A stretch of 64,000 bases of DNA, taken from contig NZ_CP046172.1 in the NCBI RefSeq assembly GCF_011801145.1, forward strand, positions 6,076,001 through 6,140,000, written 5' to 3'. Every line of letters starts with the position of its first letter. Within the stretch, counting starts at the first letter, position 1. The notes beneath the pieces are model-generated. The model did not search any database and was not told where the DNA came from. It saw nothing but the letters and a program-made list of their open reading frames with translations. Source of the stretch: Nocardia arthritidis. GTDB lineage: Bacteria; Actinomycetota; Actinomycetes; Mycobacteriales; Mycobacteriaceae. This document shows, piece by piece, positions 53,359-63,297 of the stretch. Position numbers and translations under genes: made by a program.

Positions 53359-53374
53359 CAGGACAAGCGTACTG
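53359..53374 (+). promoter_or_regulatory. AcnR operator in the acn promoter region
   Basis: CAGGACAAGCGTACTG, a 16-bp imperfect inverted repeat about 110 bp before the acn start. From recall, AcnR of Corynebacterium glutamicum binds CAGAACGCTTGTACTG in its acn promoter; the conserved CAGxAC-N4-GTACTG frame is identical. A TetR-family gene in the AcnR position follows acn, so repression of acn is inferred. Confidence 0.75.
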
Positions 53375-53435
53375 TTAGTCTCGACGGCGCGAGGAACCAG
53401 TGCCTGCGAGCAGTGGCTGCCCTCCATATACGTAG

Positions 53436-56288
<2,853 letters not shown>

Positions 56289-56306
56289 TAGCCTGGACAG
56301 CGAAAG

Positions 56307-56387
56307 GTGCGCTTCCCCGTCGCCCGGGCGAAAGCCCGGGCCCGGCAAGGGATTCCGGCGTCGTCCGGATGACGGGGCAGCGCACCC
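56307..56387. repeat. Nested inverted-repeat element between acn and acnR
   Basis: Outer arms GGTGCGCTTCCCCGTC (56307-56322) and GACGGGGCAGCGCACC (56372-56387) pair over 16 bp with one mismatch. Inside, GCCCGGGC-GAAA-GCCCGGGC (56323-56342) is a perfect 8-bp stem with a GNRA tetraloop. It may terminate acn transcription partly or be a mobile REP-like sequence. Confidence 0.7.
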
Positions 56388-56424
56388 CTTCGTATGCGGC
56401 ACCGGAACGGAAACGGAGGCTTGA

Positions 56425-56991
56425 TTGCCCAAGGTCAGTGACGACCACCTGGCGGCCCGGCGCAGCCAGATCCTCGACGGGGCGCGCAGCTGCTTCGCCG
56501 AGTACGGCTACGACGGCGCGACGGTGCGGCGGCTCGAGGAGGCCACCGGGTTGTCCCGCGGCGCGATCTTCCACCACTTCCGGGACAAGGACGCGCTGTT
56601 CCTGGCGCTGGCCCAGGAGGACGCGGATCGGATGGCCGACGTCGCGGCCAACCAGGGCCTGGTGCAGGTGATGCGGGACATGCTCGCGGATCCGGCCCAA
56701 TTCAACTGGCTCGGAACGCGTTTGGAGATCGCGCGGCGGCTGCGCACCGATCCGGAATTCCGGGCCAACTGGGAGCAGCGGTCCGAGGAGGTCACCGCGG
56801 CGACGCTGGCCCGCCTGGAGCGCCGCAAGGCCGAGGGCGCGCTGCGCGACGACGTGCCCACCGATGTGCTGCTCGGCTACCTCGACCTGGTGCTCGACGG
56901 GTTGATCGCCCGGATCGCTTCCGGGCACACCAACGAAAACCTCTCCGCCGTATTGGATCTCGTGGAGGCCTCGGTCCGGCGCAAACCGTAG
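56425..56991 (+). CDS. acnR: TetR-family repressor AcnR
   Basis: 188 residues, with an N-terminal HTH (RRSQILDGARSCFAEYGYDGATVRRLEEATGLSRGAIFHHFRDKDALFLAL region). The start is TTG 56425, supported by GGAGG 5 bases upstream; there is no closer ATG. Position immediately downstream of acn matches AcnR of corynebacteria and Rv1474c of Mycobacterium. AcnR represses acn and its activity depends on citrate/Mg in Corynebacterium. The matching operator at 53359-53374 supports the assignment. Confidence 0.88.
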   Translation: MPKVSDDHLAARRSQILDGARSCFAEYGYDGATVRRLEEATGLSRGAIFHHFRDKDALFLALAQEDADRMADVAANQGLVQVMRDMLADPAQFNWLGTRLEIARRLRTDPEFRANWEQRSEEVTAATLARLERRKAEGALRDDVPTDVLLGYLDLVLDGLIARIASGHTNENLSAVLDLVEASVRRKP

Positions 56992-56993
56992 GC

Positions 56994-58520
56994 TCAGCCG
57001 CAGCAGAGACCGAGGCCGCCGGTCGGCGCTGCCGTGTATTCCTGTGCGGCGGTTTCGGTTTCGCGAAGCATCCGCTCGCGGTCCCGGGAGTCCAGGTAGT
57101 GGCCGCGGGTGATGACGGCGTGGATGGCGCGGGTGTTGCCGATCGCGGTGAGCGGATTCGCGTCGAGGACCACCAGATCGGCCTGTTTACCCGGTTCCAC
57201 GGTGCCGGACACCTTTTCCAGGCCGAGGCAGCGGGCCGCGTCCCGGGTGGCGGCCTGCAATGCGCGCATCGGCGAGAACCCGGCCCGCACAAGCCATTCC
57301 AGTTCCTCATGTAGTGCGATGCCCGGGAAGACGTACGGGTTGCTGGTGTCGGTGCCCGCGACGATATCGACACCGGCCTGATACATCGCGCCGAGCAGTT
57401 CCAGTCGCGAATCGAAATTGCGTTGGCGTATCGCGATTTCGGCCGGTTCGACGGCTCGCCCGACGGGATTGGCGGTCCACGCCTTCGTGATATCCGTCGG
57501 CAGATAGCGCAGATATTCCTGTCCGCCCGCATTGCTCGGGTCGCCGTCCCGTACCCGGCGCAACACGGTGATGGTCGGGCACTGCCAGGCGCCGCGCTCC
57601 TTCAGCAGTGCGAACAGTTCCGCCGCCCGCTGCGGGCTGTAGCTGTCGGCGGCCGTGCGCTCCAAGTGGAGGCCGCGCTCGAGCCATTCCTGCCCGAAGT
57701 CGGGACCCGAGGCCATGGCCTCGATTTCGGCGTACAGCTCGTCGCGCCGGGCCGAGGTGGTGAGCTGCATGCCGTACATGTGCTCGACGGTGTACTGCCC
57801 GAGCCGGACCGCCTCGTCCACCGGAATACGGCTCGGCACATGGCCGCCGAATCTGATCCCGATCCTGCTCGCCTCGTCGGCGATGGCCGTGAAGCTCTCC
57901 CTGGTGAGCAGCGAATAGACCTTCACGAAGTCGTAGCCGTCGGCGCGGGTGCGCCGCACCTCGGCGCGCGCCTCGGCCTCGGTGCCGACCACCGCGGAGT
58001 CGGGCCAGATACCCGGCCTGCCGTCGATGATGTTGCCCGCGGTCACGATTCGCGGGCCGAGCGTCTCGCCGCGTTCGATGCGTTCGCGCAGCGCGAGGGT
58101 TTCCGGCGCGCCCCACATTTCCCGGATCCCGGTGACGCCGTGCACGAGATGCATCGGCGGGAAGATCTTGTCGGCCTGCGCACCGTGGGTGTGCATATCC
58201 CACAGGCCGGGGATGACGTATTTGCCGGGCAGTTCGAGCACCCGGACCGGTTGCGGCAGCGGCGCATCCGGAAAGCGGCCGACCGCGAGGATGCGATCGC
58301 CCGCCAGCACCACCGTCGCGTCGGGCAGCGGCGCCGCGCCCGTGCCGTCGATGACGGTCACCTTGGTCAGCACCGTGACCGGAGCCGAATCATCCGCTGC
58401 CGCAGCGGTCGCCCGCGTCCCGAGCCCGCCCGAGATCGCGCCGACCGTACCCGCCGCCAACCATCCGAGGAGTTCGCGCCGGGCCAGTCCGCCTATATCC
58501 CCACTGTTCGTCCGTACCAC
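56994..58520 (-). CDS. Exported amidohydrolase-family metal-dependent hydrolase
   Basis: 508 residues. A twin-arginine signal is likely (RRELLGWLAAGTVGAISGG), followed by the amidohydrolase core: the strand VIPGLWDMHTHG with metal-binding His-x-His, a carboxylated-Lys candidate in YDFVKVYSLLTRE, GGHVPSR, VEHMYGM and DIVAGTDTSNPYVFPG with the catalytic Asp, and the closing PGKQADLVVLDANPL. It should hydrolyse an amide, imide or lactone bond outside the membrane; prolidase/imidazolonepropionase-type enzymes share these features. Its stop is 2 bp from the convergent acnR stop. Confidence 0.88.
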   Translation of the reverse strand: MVRTNSGDIGGLARRELLGWLAAGTVGAISGGLGTRATAAAADDSAPVTVLTKVTVIDGTGAAPLPDATVVLAGDRILAVGRFPDAPLPQPVRVLELPGKYVIPGLWDMHTHGAQADKIFPPMHLVHGVTGIREMWGAPETLALRERIERGETLGPRIVTAGNIIDGRPGIWPDSAVVGTEAEARAEVRRTRADGYDFVKVYSLLTRESFTAIADEASRIGIRFGGHVPSRIPVDEAVRLGQYTVEHMYGMQLTTSARRDELYAEIEAMASGPDFGQEWLERGLHLERTAADSYSPQRAAELFALLKERGAWQCPTITVLRRVRDGDPSNAGGQEYLRYLPTDITKAWTANPVGRAVEPAEIAIRQRNFDSRLELLGAMYQAGVDIVAGTDTSNPYVFPGIALHEELEWLVRAGFSPMRALQAATRDAARCLGLEKVSGTVEPGKQADLVVLDANPLTAIGNTRAIHAVITRGHYLDSRDRERMLRETETAAQEYTAAPTGGLGLCCG

Positions 58521-58607
58521 TCCACCGAACGTACCGTCCGGGTCGGCGAATGCCGAGCGATTTCTCGCGCGGGCAGCGGGAAATCCGTTGCCGGAAAGGG
58601 TCTCTCG

Positions 58608-59402
58608 TCAGTAGTTGGCGTTCAGGTAGTCGGCGGCATGCGTGGTCCACAACACATTGGTGCCCGGCATGGTGTGCCCGGAGTACAGCACATGCTGTCC
58701 GTCCGGCCACGGCGTGAGATAACCGAGCAGCCCGCGCATCGCGTCGGCGTAGCGGTCCAGATTCGAGATCGGGTCGCGCAGCAGCCATTCGAGCAATTCA
58801 TGGAAGATCAGCGGCGTCAGGTTGCCGATCCTGGCCCCCTCCAGGAAGGAGAACGGCGAGATGCCGACGTCGATGAAGCGCAGCGGCGAATCGGCGGGCG
58901 ATGCGGTGATGATATCGCCGGGGTTGGCGTATTCGCGGACGTCCACCGTCGGCGGCCAGACACCGCGCTGTCCATGCAGGCCGTAAGTGTTCGGCGGGCA
59001 AAGGTTTTCAACCGACTGCCCGGCCCGGCGGAGCGGATTGGCGATATTCACCGCGAAGGCGATCTCCAGCGGCGACCCGTCGGAATTGGTGTAGATCCCG
59101 GCGGCGACACCCTCCAATATCCCGCTCACGCAGAGACCGCCGAGCGAATAGCTCAGCAGCCCACAGACATTCGGCGAATCCCGGATCGCATCGACGGCGG
59201 CCGCGATCCCCAGCCGCACCGATGTGTCCAGCGACGGCCCCCACAGATCCGGCGTCGCCCCGATCGAGGCGGGCCAATCCGGCTCGAAACAGTGGAAACT
59301 GTCCGGGTCGAGCAGTTTCGCCACGTCCCGCAGCATGCCCGTCGGCGTGCCGTTGGGATTCCGCGGCTCCCCGGTCCCGCGCAACGTAATGATGTCGATC
59401 AT
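58608..59402 (-). CDS. Lysin B-like mycolyl-ester hydrolase (actinophage LysB/cutinase type)
   Basis: 264 residues, without signal peptide. The start LRGTGEP resembles the HGTGQ-type opening of mycobacteriophage lysin B; the nucleophile is Ser in LSYSLGGLCV, then ANPLRRAGQ (phage GNPMRQxG), VREYANPGDIIT with the likely Asp, and a late His (SGHTMPG or TTHAADYL). LysB cleaves the ester linking mycolic acids to arabinogalactan. No other phage genes are nearby, so it is either a domesticated phage gene or a cellular lipase. It is monocistronic, next to the palindrome at 59474. Confidence 0.7.
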   Translation of the reverse strand: MIDIITLRGTGEPRNPNGTPTGMLRDVAKLLDPDSFHCFEPDWPASIGATPDLWGPSLDTSVRLGIAAAVDAIRDSPNVCGLLSYSLGGLCVSGILEGVAAGIYTNSDGSPLEIAFAVNIANPLRRAGQSVENLCPPNTYGLHGQRGVWPPTVDVREYANPGDIITASPADSPLRFIDVGISPFSFLEGARIGNLTPLIFHELLEWLLRDPISNLDRYADAMRGLLGYLTPWPDGQHVLYSGHTMPGTNVLWTTHAADYLNANY

Positions 59403-59473
59403 GTCTTCCCCTCACGCACCGAAGCCTTCGGCGCCCCACGCTGAAGATATGACGGTTATCGCTCGGGAACCCG

Positions 59474-59487
59474 AGTAGTTAACTACT
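59474..59487. promoter_or_regulatory. 14-bp palindrome upstream of the LysB-like gene
   Basis: AGTAGTTAACTACT, perfect, 72 bp before the start at 59402 on the minus strand. It is AT-rich against a GC-rich background and suits an operator. No binding protein is assigned. Confidence 0.45.
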
Positions 59488-59543
59488 TCATGCCGGCCGG
59501 TTCACTGACCGAACCAGCGTTCATCACGATAGCGGCGGGATGG

Positions 59544-59581
59544 CCCGCCGCGAACCCCGGGGTGATCGTTCGCGGCGGGCG
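59544..59581 (-). terminator. Terminator downstream of bL37
   Basis: GCCCGCCGCGAAC pairs perfectly with GTTCGCGGCGGGC (13 bp, 12-nt loop), 66 bases past the bL37 stop on the minus strand. A second hairpin (CACCGG/CCGGTG, 59610-59631, extended past a bulge by CCCGC/GCGGG) lies between them. Confidence 0.7.
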
Positions 59582-59647
59582 ACACCTCCTTTCCTCGCGC
59601 CACCCGCGCACCGGCCTCTCGAGTCCGGTGGCGGGCAGTCGATTTCG

Positions 59648-59725
59648 TCAGCGCTGATTCGGCTTGTGGCCGTGGTTGGCCTTCTTCTTGCGGCCTGCGC
59701 GTTTTTTGCTGGCCCGTTTGGACAC
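59648..59725 (-). CDS. 50S ribosomal protein bL37
   Basis: A 25-codon gene: GTG at 59725, preceded by GGAG about 5 bases upstream, to TGA at 59650-59648. The product reads MSKRASKKRAGRKKKANHGH and ends KPNQR; 12 of 25 residues are Lys or Arg. It matches mycobacterial bL37 (about 24 residues, with a KANHGKRPN-type end, from recall) through the KKANHGHKPN core. In mycobacteria bL37 lies in the 23S rRNA of the large subunit. It follows an SDR gene by 17 bp on the same strand, with terminator hairpins behind it. Confidence 0.87.
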   Translation of the reverse strand: MSKRASKKRAGRKKKANHGHKPNQR

Positions 59726-59742
59726 AGGTACTCCGTTTCTGT

Positions 59743-60558
59743 TCAAGCGGCGAGCTGGTTGGTCCAGGACGCCAGTCGGGTTCTGGCGCGCGAATTGCCC
59801 ACCAGCGCAGCGGGTTCGGCTTGTTCCGCGCCGACGTAGTAGCCGCCGCTGACGACCGGTGTCGCCGGGGCGCTCAGCGTGGCGAGCAGGGCGGCGGCGG
59901 TGTCCAGCGGCGCGGTGGCGTGGCTGCGGACCTGCGGCATGTCGATCTCGAAATCGGCGGGGTGCACGTTCACGACGGTGAGTCCGGCGGGTCCGGTCTC
60001 GGCGAGCGAGCGGCCGAACATGGTCAGGGCCAGCTTCGATTGCGCGTAGACCGAGAGCTGGGTGTAGATGCCGCGGTTGCGGTCCAGATCCGTGTAGTCG
60101 ATATTGCCCCCGGTGTGCAGCTTGGACGTCACATTGAGCACGCGGCCGCGGGATTCGGCGATCAGTTCCGCCAAGGCCATCGTCAGTCGTTGCGGCGCAA
60201 GGTAATTCACCTGGAAGGTCAGCTCGTGACCGTCCGCGGTGTGCGATTTGCGCTGCGGCGCCGCGATCGCCGCGGCGTTGATCAGCGCGTCGAGGCGCGG
60301 CAGCACGGCCGCCAACTCCCGGCCGAGCTGACCGACCTCGGCGAGGACCCGGAAGTCCGCGTCCACCGGGCGGATCCGGTCGGCGGGCGCCCCGGCGTGA
60401 ACCAGGCGCTCGACGGATTCGTCGGCGCGCTCCTTGTCCTGCGCATGCGCGAGCACGGTGGCGCCGTCCGTCGCCAGGCGCAGCGCCGTCGCGTAACCGA
60501 GCCGTTCGTCGACGCCGGTCACCAGCACGACCCTGGCAGCGGACGAGAATTCGGACAT
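59743..60558 (-). CDS. SDR family protein, retinol-dehydrogenase-like
   Basis: 271 residues from ATG 60558, with AGGAGAG before it. The usual TGxxxGxG is TGVDERLG, a variant glycine pattern, and NAG is NAAA. The active-site Tyr-x-x-x-Lys is present in VYAQSKLAL with Ser in NVTSKLH. It resembles the retinol-dehydrogenase-like SDR group with the altered motif lowering confidence in catalysis. It is followed closely by the bL37 gene. The 60619-60652 direct repeats lie in its upstream region. Confidence 0.8.
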   Translation of the reverse strand: MSEFSSAARVVLVTGVDERLGYATALRLATDGATVLAHAQDKERADESVERLVHAGAPADRIRPVDADFRVLAEVGQLGRELAAVLPRLDALINAAAIAAPQRKSHTADGHELTFQVNYLAPQRLTMALAELIAESRGRVLNVTSKLHTGGNIDYTDLDRNRGIYTQLSVYAQSKLALTMFGRSLAETGPAGLTVVNVHPADFEIDMPQVRSHATAPLDTAAALLATLSAPATPVVSGGYYVGAEQAEPAALVGNSRARTRLASWTNQLAA

Positions 60559-60993
60559 AGCTCTCCTATCGAATGATGGTGTGCGGCAGAAAGATAGAGA
60601 CGCGCACCTACGGAATCGCAACGAAAATCGCGAGTGGACAACGAAAGTCGCGCTGCACGCGACCTTCAGTGGAACCGCCGAACCGCGCCTGATGGACGCG
60701 GCGGCATCGCCGTTACCGGATCCGGCTCGGCCGAAGCGAATTCGGCGGTGAGCTCAGCGGGACGGCGTGAAAATGACCGAACGACTAGCCGCGACTCGGC
60801 GGTTCGTCCTCACTCCCGAAGCCGACCAGCTCCAGGGCGGATGGCGGCACGGCCGCGGCTCGGGCAACACCGGACCGCCCGCGCACGGCGCGGCGGACTC
60901 CGAGGGTTGCGGTCATGTCTCGATCAAATCCGATTCGATACACCGGCGGCAAGCCATCCGCGACCGGATTGACGAATCCTTAGCGCCGCACCG
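60559..60993. other. Divergent-free intergenic region with operator-like direct repeats
   Basis: 435 bp without a supported gene: the open frames at 60634 and 60767 are Arg/Ser/Gly-rich and lack ribosome binding sites and homologous features. CAACGAAAATCGCG (60619-60632) recurs as CAACGAAAGTCGCG (60639-60652), a 20-bp period that places both on one face of the helix. This is the likely regulatory site of the SDR gene. Confidence 0.5.
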
Positions 60994-61488
60994 TCATTCG
61001 GATTCGAGGCTGGTGAGCAGCAGCCGCACGATGCGGTCGAGTTCGCGCCGGTCCTCGGCGGAAAGTACGGCGAGCAAACGGGTTTCGTTCGCGGCGTGCG
61101 CGGTGACGGCCCGGTCGATCAGCTCGCGCCCCGCCTCGGTGAGCGCGACCCGGACGGCGCGCCGGTCGGCGGTGTCGGTGATCCGCCGCACCAGACCCGC
61201 GGATTCCAACCGGTCCAGTCGCCCGGTCATGCCCGCGCGCGACAGCATGAGGGTGCCGGCGAGTACCGACGGGTTCAGCTCGTATGGCGTACCGGCTCGC
61301 CGCAACGCCGCGAGCACATCGAATTCGCCGCGCTGCAGGCCGTGCGCGGTGAAGACGGCCTCGATCTCCCGCAGCGCGATCGCCTGCAACCGTCCGAGCC
61401 GTCCGGCGATGCCCATCGCCTCCAGCTCGAGATCGGGCCGCTCCCGTGCCCACTGCGCCAGGATCGCGTCCACCACATCCTCAGCCAT
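60994..61488 (-). CDS. MarR-family transcriptional regulator
   Basis: 164 residues from ATG 61488 (MAEDVVDAILAQWARERPDL). A MarR winged helix is evident: LQAIALREIEAVFTAHGLQRGEFDVLAALRRAG, LAGTLMLSRAGMTGRLDRLESAGLVRRI and TDTADRRAVRVALTEAGRELI. It is divergent from the cupin gene at 61559, with a clear inverted repeat in the 70-bp gap, so it probably represses both until a phenolic or similar ligand binds. Confidence 0.88.
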   Translation of the reverse strand: MAEDVVDAILAQWARERPDLELEAMGIAGRLGRLQAIALREIEAVFTAHGLQRGEFDVLAALRRAGTPYELNPSVLAGTLMLSRAGMTGRLDRLESAGLVRRITDTADRRAVRVALTEAGRELIDRAVTAHAANETRLLAVLSAEDRRELDRIVRLLLTSLESE

Positions 61489-61513
61489 GGACAGGATTCT
61501 ATTCGATGGTTTA

Positions 61514-61546
61514 TAGTTCGCTAGCGAATTATCAAGTAGCGAACTA
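61514..61546. promoter_or_regulatory. MarR-type operator candidate
   Basis: TAGTTCGCT (61514-61522) and AGCGAACTA (61538-61546) are perfect inverted arms, and TTCGCTAGCGAA (61517-61528) is itself a 12-bp palindrome. They overlap the region where both divergent promoters must lie. Confidence 0.7.
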
Positions 61547-61558
61547 CTGGAGGACGAT

Positions 61559-62056
61559 ATGACCACCGCACGCATCCCCGCCGCGATCCGCCGGGCCGAG
61601 GACGCCGAGATCCACACCACCCCGGGAGTGCGGATGCGGCTGCTGATCGATGCGGCCGAGGCCGGCGGGGCGGTGAGCACGCTGGAGGTGACGATGGACC
61701 GGGGCGCCGACGGCGCGACGCCGCACTACCACACAAAATCCGACGAGCTGTTCTATGTCGCCGACGGCGAACTACAGGTGCTCACCGGCGAGGAGATCGT
61801 CACGGTCGGCGCGGGTGGCGCGATCGTGGTGCCCAAATTCATGCCGCACGCCTTCGGCGCCGCACCCGACAGCCCCGCGCGCATCCTCATCGCGCTGATG
61901 CCCCCGGTCGAACGCTTCGGGTATTTCCGCCTCCTGGAGCGATTCGTCAACGGCGAGGCCACACTGGCCGACCTCGGGGCGCATCAGGAGGAATACGACA
62001 ACTACTTCGTGGATTCGCCGCGGTGGTGGGCCGAGCGCAATGCCAACCGCCGGTGA
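61559..62056 (+). CDS. Cupin-domain protein
   Basis: 165 residues. The cupin core shows metal-ligand motif 1 (TPHYHTKSDELFYVADGELQVL) and motif 2 (VPKFMPHAFGA); the first His-x-His-type set (HYH) with Glu and the second His fit a metal site. GGAGG lies 7-8 bases before the ATG. Such small secondary-metabolism or quercetinase-like cupins are often controlled by adjacent MarR genes. The reaction is unknown. Confidence 0.85.
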   Translation: MTTARIPAAIRRAEDAEIHTTPGVRMRLLIDAAEAGGAVSTLEVTMDRGADGATPHYHTKSDELFYVADGELQVLTGEEIVTVGAGGAIVVPKFMPHAFGAAPDSPARILIALMPPVERFGYFRLLERFVNGEATLADLGAHQEEYDNYFVDSPRWWAERNANRR

Positions 62057-62119
62057 ATGTGGTCCAGATATCAGCCCTGAACAGGAACAACCCGCGTGCG
62101 GGCGGGAGTTGATCGAGAT

Positions 62120-62545
62120 ATGACCTATTCCGTCCCAGTCACCGTCCGCGGCTACGAGCTCGACACCCAGGGCCACCTGAATCAGGCGGTATACCTGCAG
62201 TACGCCGAGCACGCCCGCTGGGAATGGCTGCGGGCGGCGGGTCTGCCCCAGGACAAACTGCTGGCCACCGGCGTCGGCCCGATCGTCCTGGAGAACAACA
62301 TCAAGTACCGCCACGAACTGCGTGGTGGCGACGAGGTCACCATCACCTGCGAATTCGTTTGGGCCAGAAACAAAACCTTCGGTATGCGCCACGAGGTGCG
62401 CAAGCTCGACGGCACCATCGCCGCGGAGATCACGGTCACCGGCGGCCTGCTCGACCTCACCGCGCGCAAACTGGTGCCGAATCCGGGCGAGCGACTGCGC
62501 GCGCTCGCCGAGCGCCCGGACCTTCTCGGCACCGAGAAGGATTAG
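62120..62545 (+). CDS. Hotdog-fold acyl-CoA thioesterase (4HBT/YbgC type)
   Basis: 141 residues from ATG 62120; GTG 62096 is also possible, with AGGAA upstream. The signature region RGYELDTQGHLNQAVYLQYAEHARWEWL is the 4HBT motif, with catalytic Asp (ELDTQGHLN) typical of YbgC-like enzymes that hydrolyse acyl-CoA or acyl-ACP thioesters. It follows the cupin gene by 63 bp on the same strand and may share its transcript. The substrate is unknown. Confidence 0.87.
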   Translation: MTYSVPVTVRGYELDTQGHLNQAVYLQYAEHARWEWLRAAGLPQDKLLATGVGPIVLENNIKYRHELRGGDEVTITCEFVWARNKTFGMRHEVRKLDGTIAAEITVTGGLLDLTARKLVPNPGERLRALAERPDLLGTEKD

Positions 62546-62742
62546 CACGCGCGCATTTGCAAAACCGCCAATCGTCGGCAATAACCCGCCAGCCTTCCCG
62601 ATCGGAAGTAGCTGAGCGATTGCGGCCACAAGGTTTCCTGGTCATCGAAAATCTTTCGGCGCTAGGGCATCCCGCGCCCAAATCCGGTTTGCCGAACCCG
62701 GTGAAATCTCGTGATCCGAACCGAACGGGCCGACCTGCGCGC

Positions 62743-62748
62743 TATGAT
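62743..62748 (+). promoter_or_regulatory. Possible -10 element of the putative RiPP operon
   Basis: TATGAT, about 52 bp before the start at 62800 and within a 254-bp gap after the thioesterase gene. The -35 region is not consensus. It marks a separate transcript for the 161-residue protein and ATP-grasp gene. Confidence 0.35.
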
Positions 62749-62799
62749 CCACATCACGCTCGGGGGTCCTGGCAAATCGCGAGCAGATCGGAGTCAGAT

Positions 62800-63285
62800 A
62801 TGACCGACGCCATCCACTTCTCCGGTGCGGCGCTGCCCGAGGGACGGCAGTCGGGGTGGGCGAATACCGACCGCGTGCCTCCGCTCCAGGGTCTACTGGT
62901 CGCGGAGTCCGACCGCGAGATCACGGTCCGGGTCGCCGAGGGCACCTGGACCTTCCGCCGATCCGATGTGCTCCGGATGCGTGACGGCGCAGCCGGATCC
63001 GGCGCGGCGAGCGAGGGCCGCCCGGTCATGATCGATATCAGAGCGGGCGCCACCGCCGATTTCACCAGGCGGCTGCGCATCGACCTGATCGACCGGCCGC
63101 TCACCATCGCCGACGAACCGTCCGAGGCGCTGGGCGACGAACTGCTGCAACAACTCACGCAGTCGTGGGCCGATCGGCTTCGCCTGCCCGACAAGCCCGG
63201 CGCCGGCGGTGCGACCTTCACCTATTGCCAGACGAGGTCGGCGGCGGGCAGCGACGACGGCATCAACTGCGACAGCCTGGACTGA
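62800..63285 (+). CDS. Putative precursor or partner protein of an ATP-grasp RiPP ligase
   Basis: 161 residues, starting at ATG 62800. The N-terminal 120 residues look like a folded beta-rich domain (PPLQGLLVAESDREITVRVAEGTWTFRRSDVLRMRD region). The last 22 residues are different: a Thr/Ser- and Asp-rich tail with two cysteines, reading FTYCQTRSAAGSDDGINCDS then LD. Twelve bases later begins an MvdC/MvdD-type ATP-grasp ligase, which makes ester or amide links between Thr/Ser/Lys and Asp/Glu side chains of a precursor. The tail could be the core peptide; a fused leader of this size would be unusual. I know no named family. Confidence 0.55.
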   Translation: MTDAIHFSGAALPEGRQSGWANTDRVPPLQGLLVAESDREITVRVAEGTWTFRRSDVLRMRDGAAGSGAASEGRPVMIDIRAGATADFTRRLRIDLIDRPLTIADEPSEALGDELLQQLTQSWADRLRLPDKPGAGGATFTYCQTRSAAGSDDGINCDSLD

Positions 63286-63297
63286 GTGGGTTCTCCC

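Noticed and set aside
60634..60972. 112-codon plus-strand open frame
   Set aside because: Low-complexity Arg/Ser/Gly sequence, no ribosome binding site, overlaps the operator-like direct repeats.
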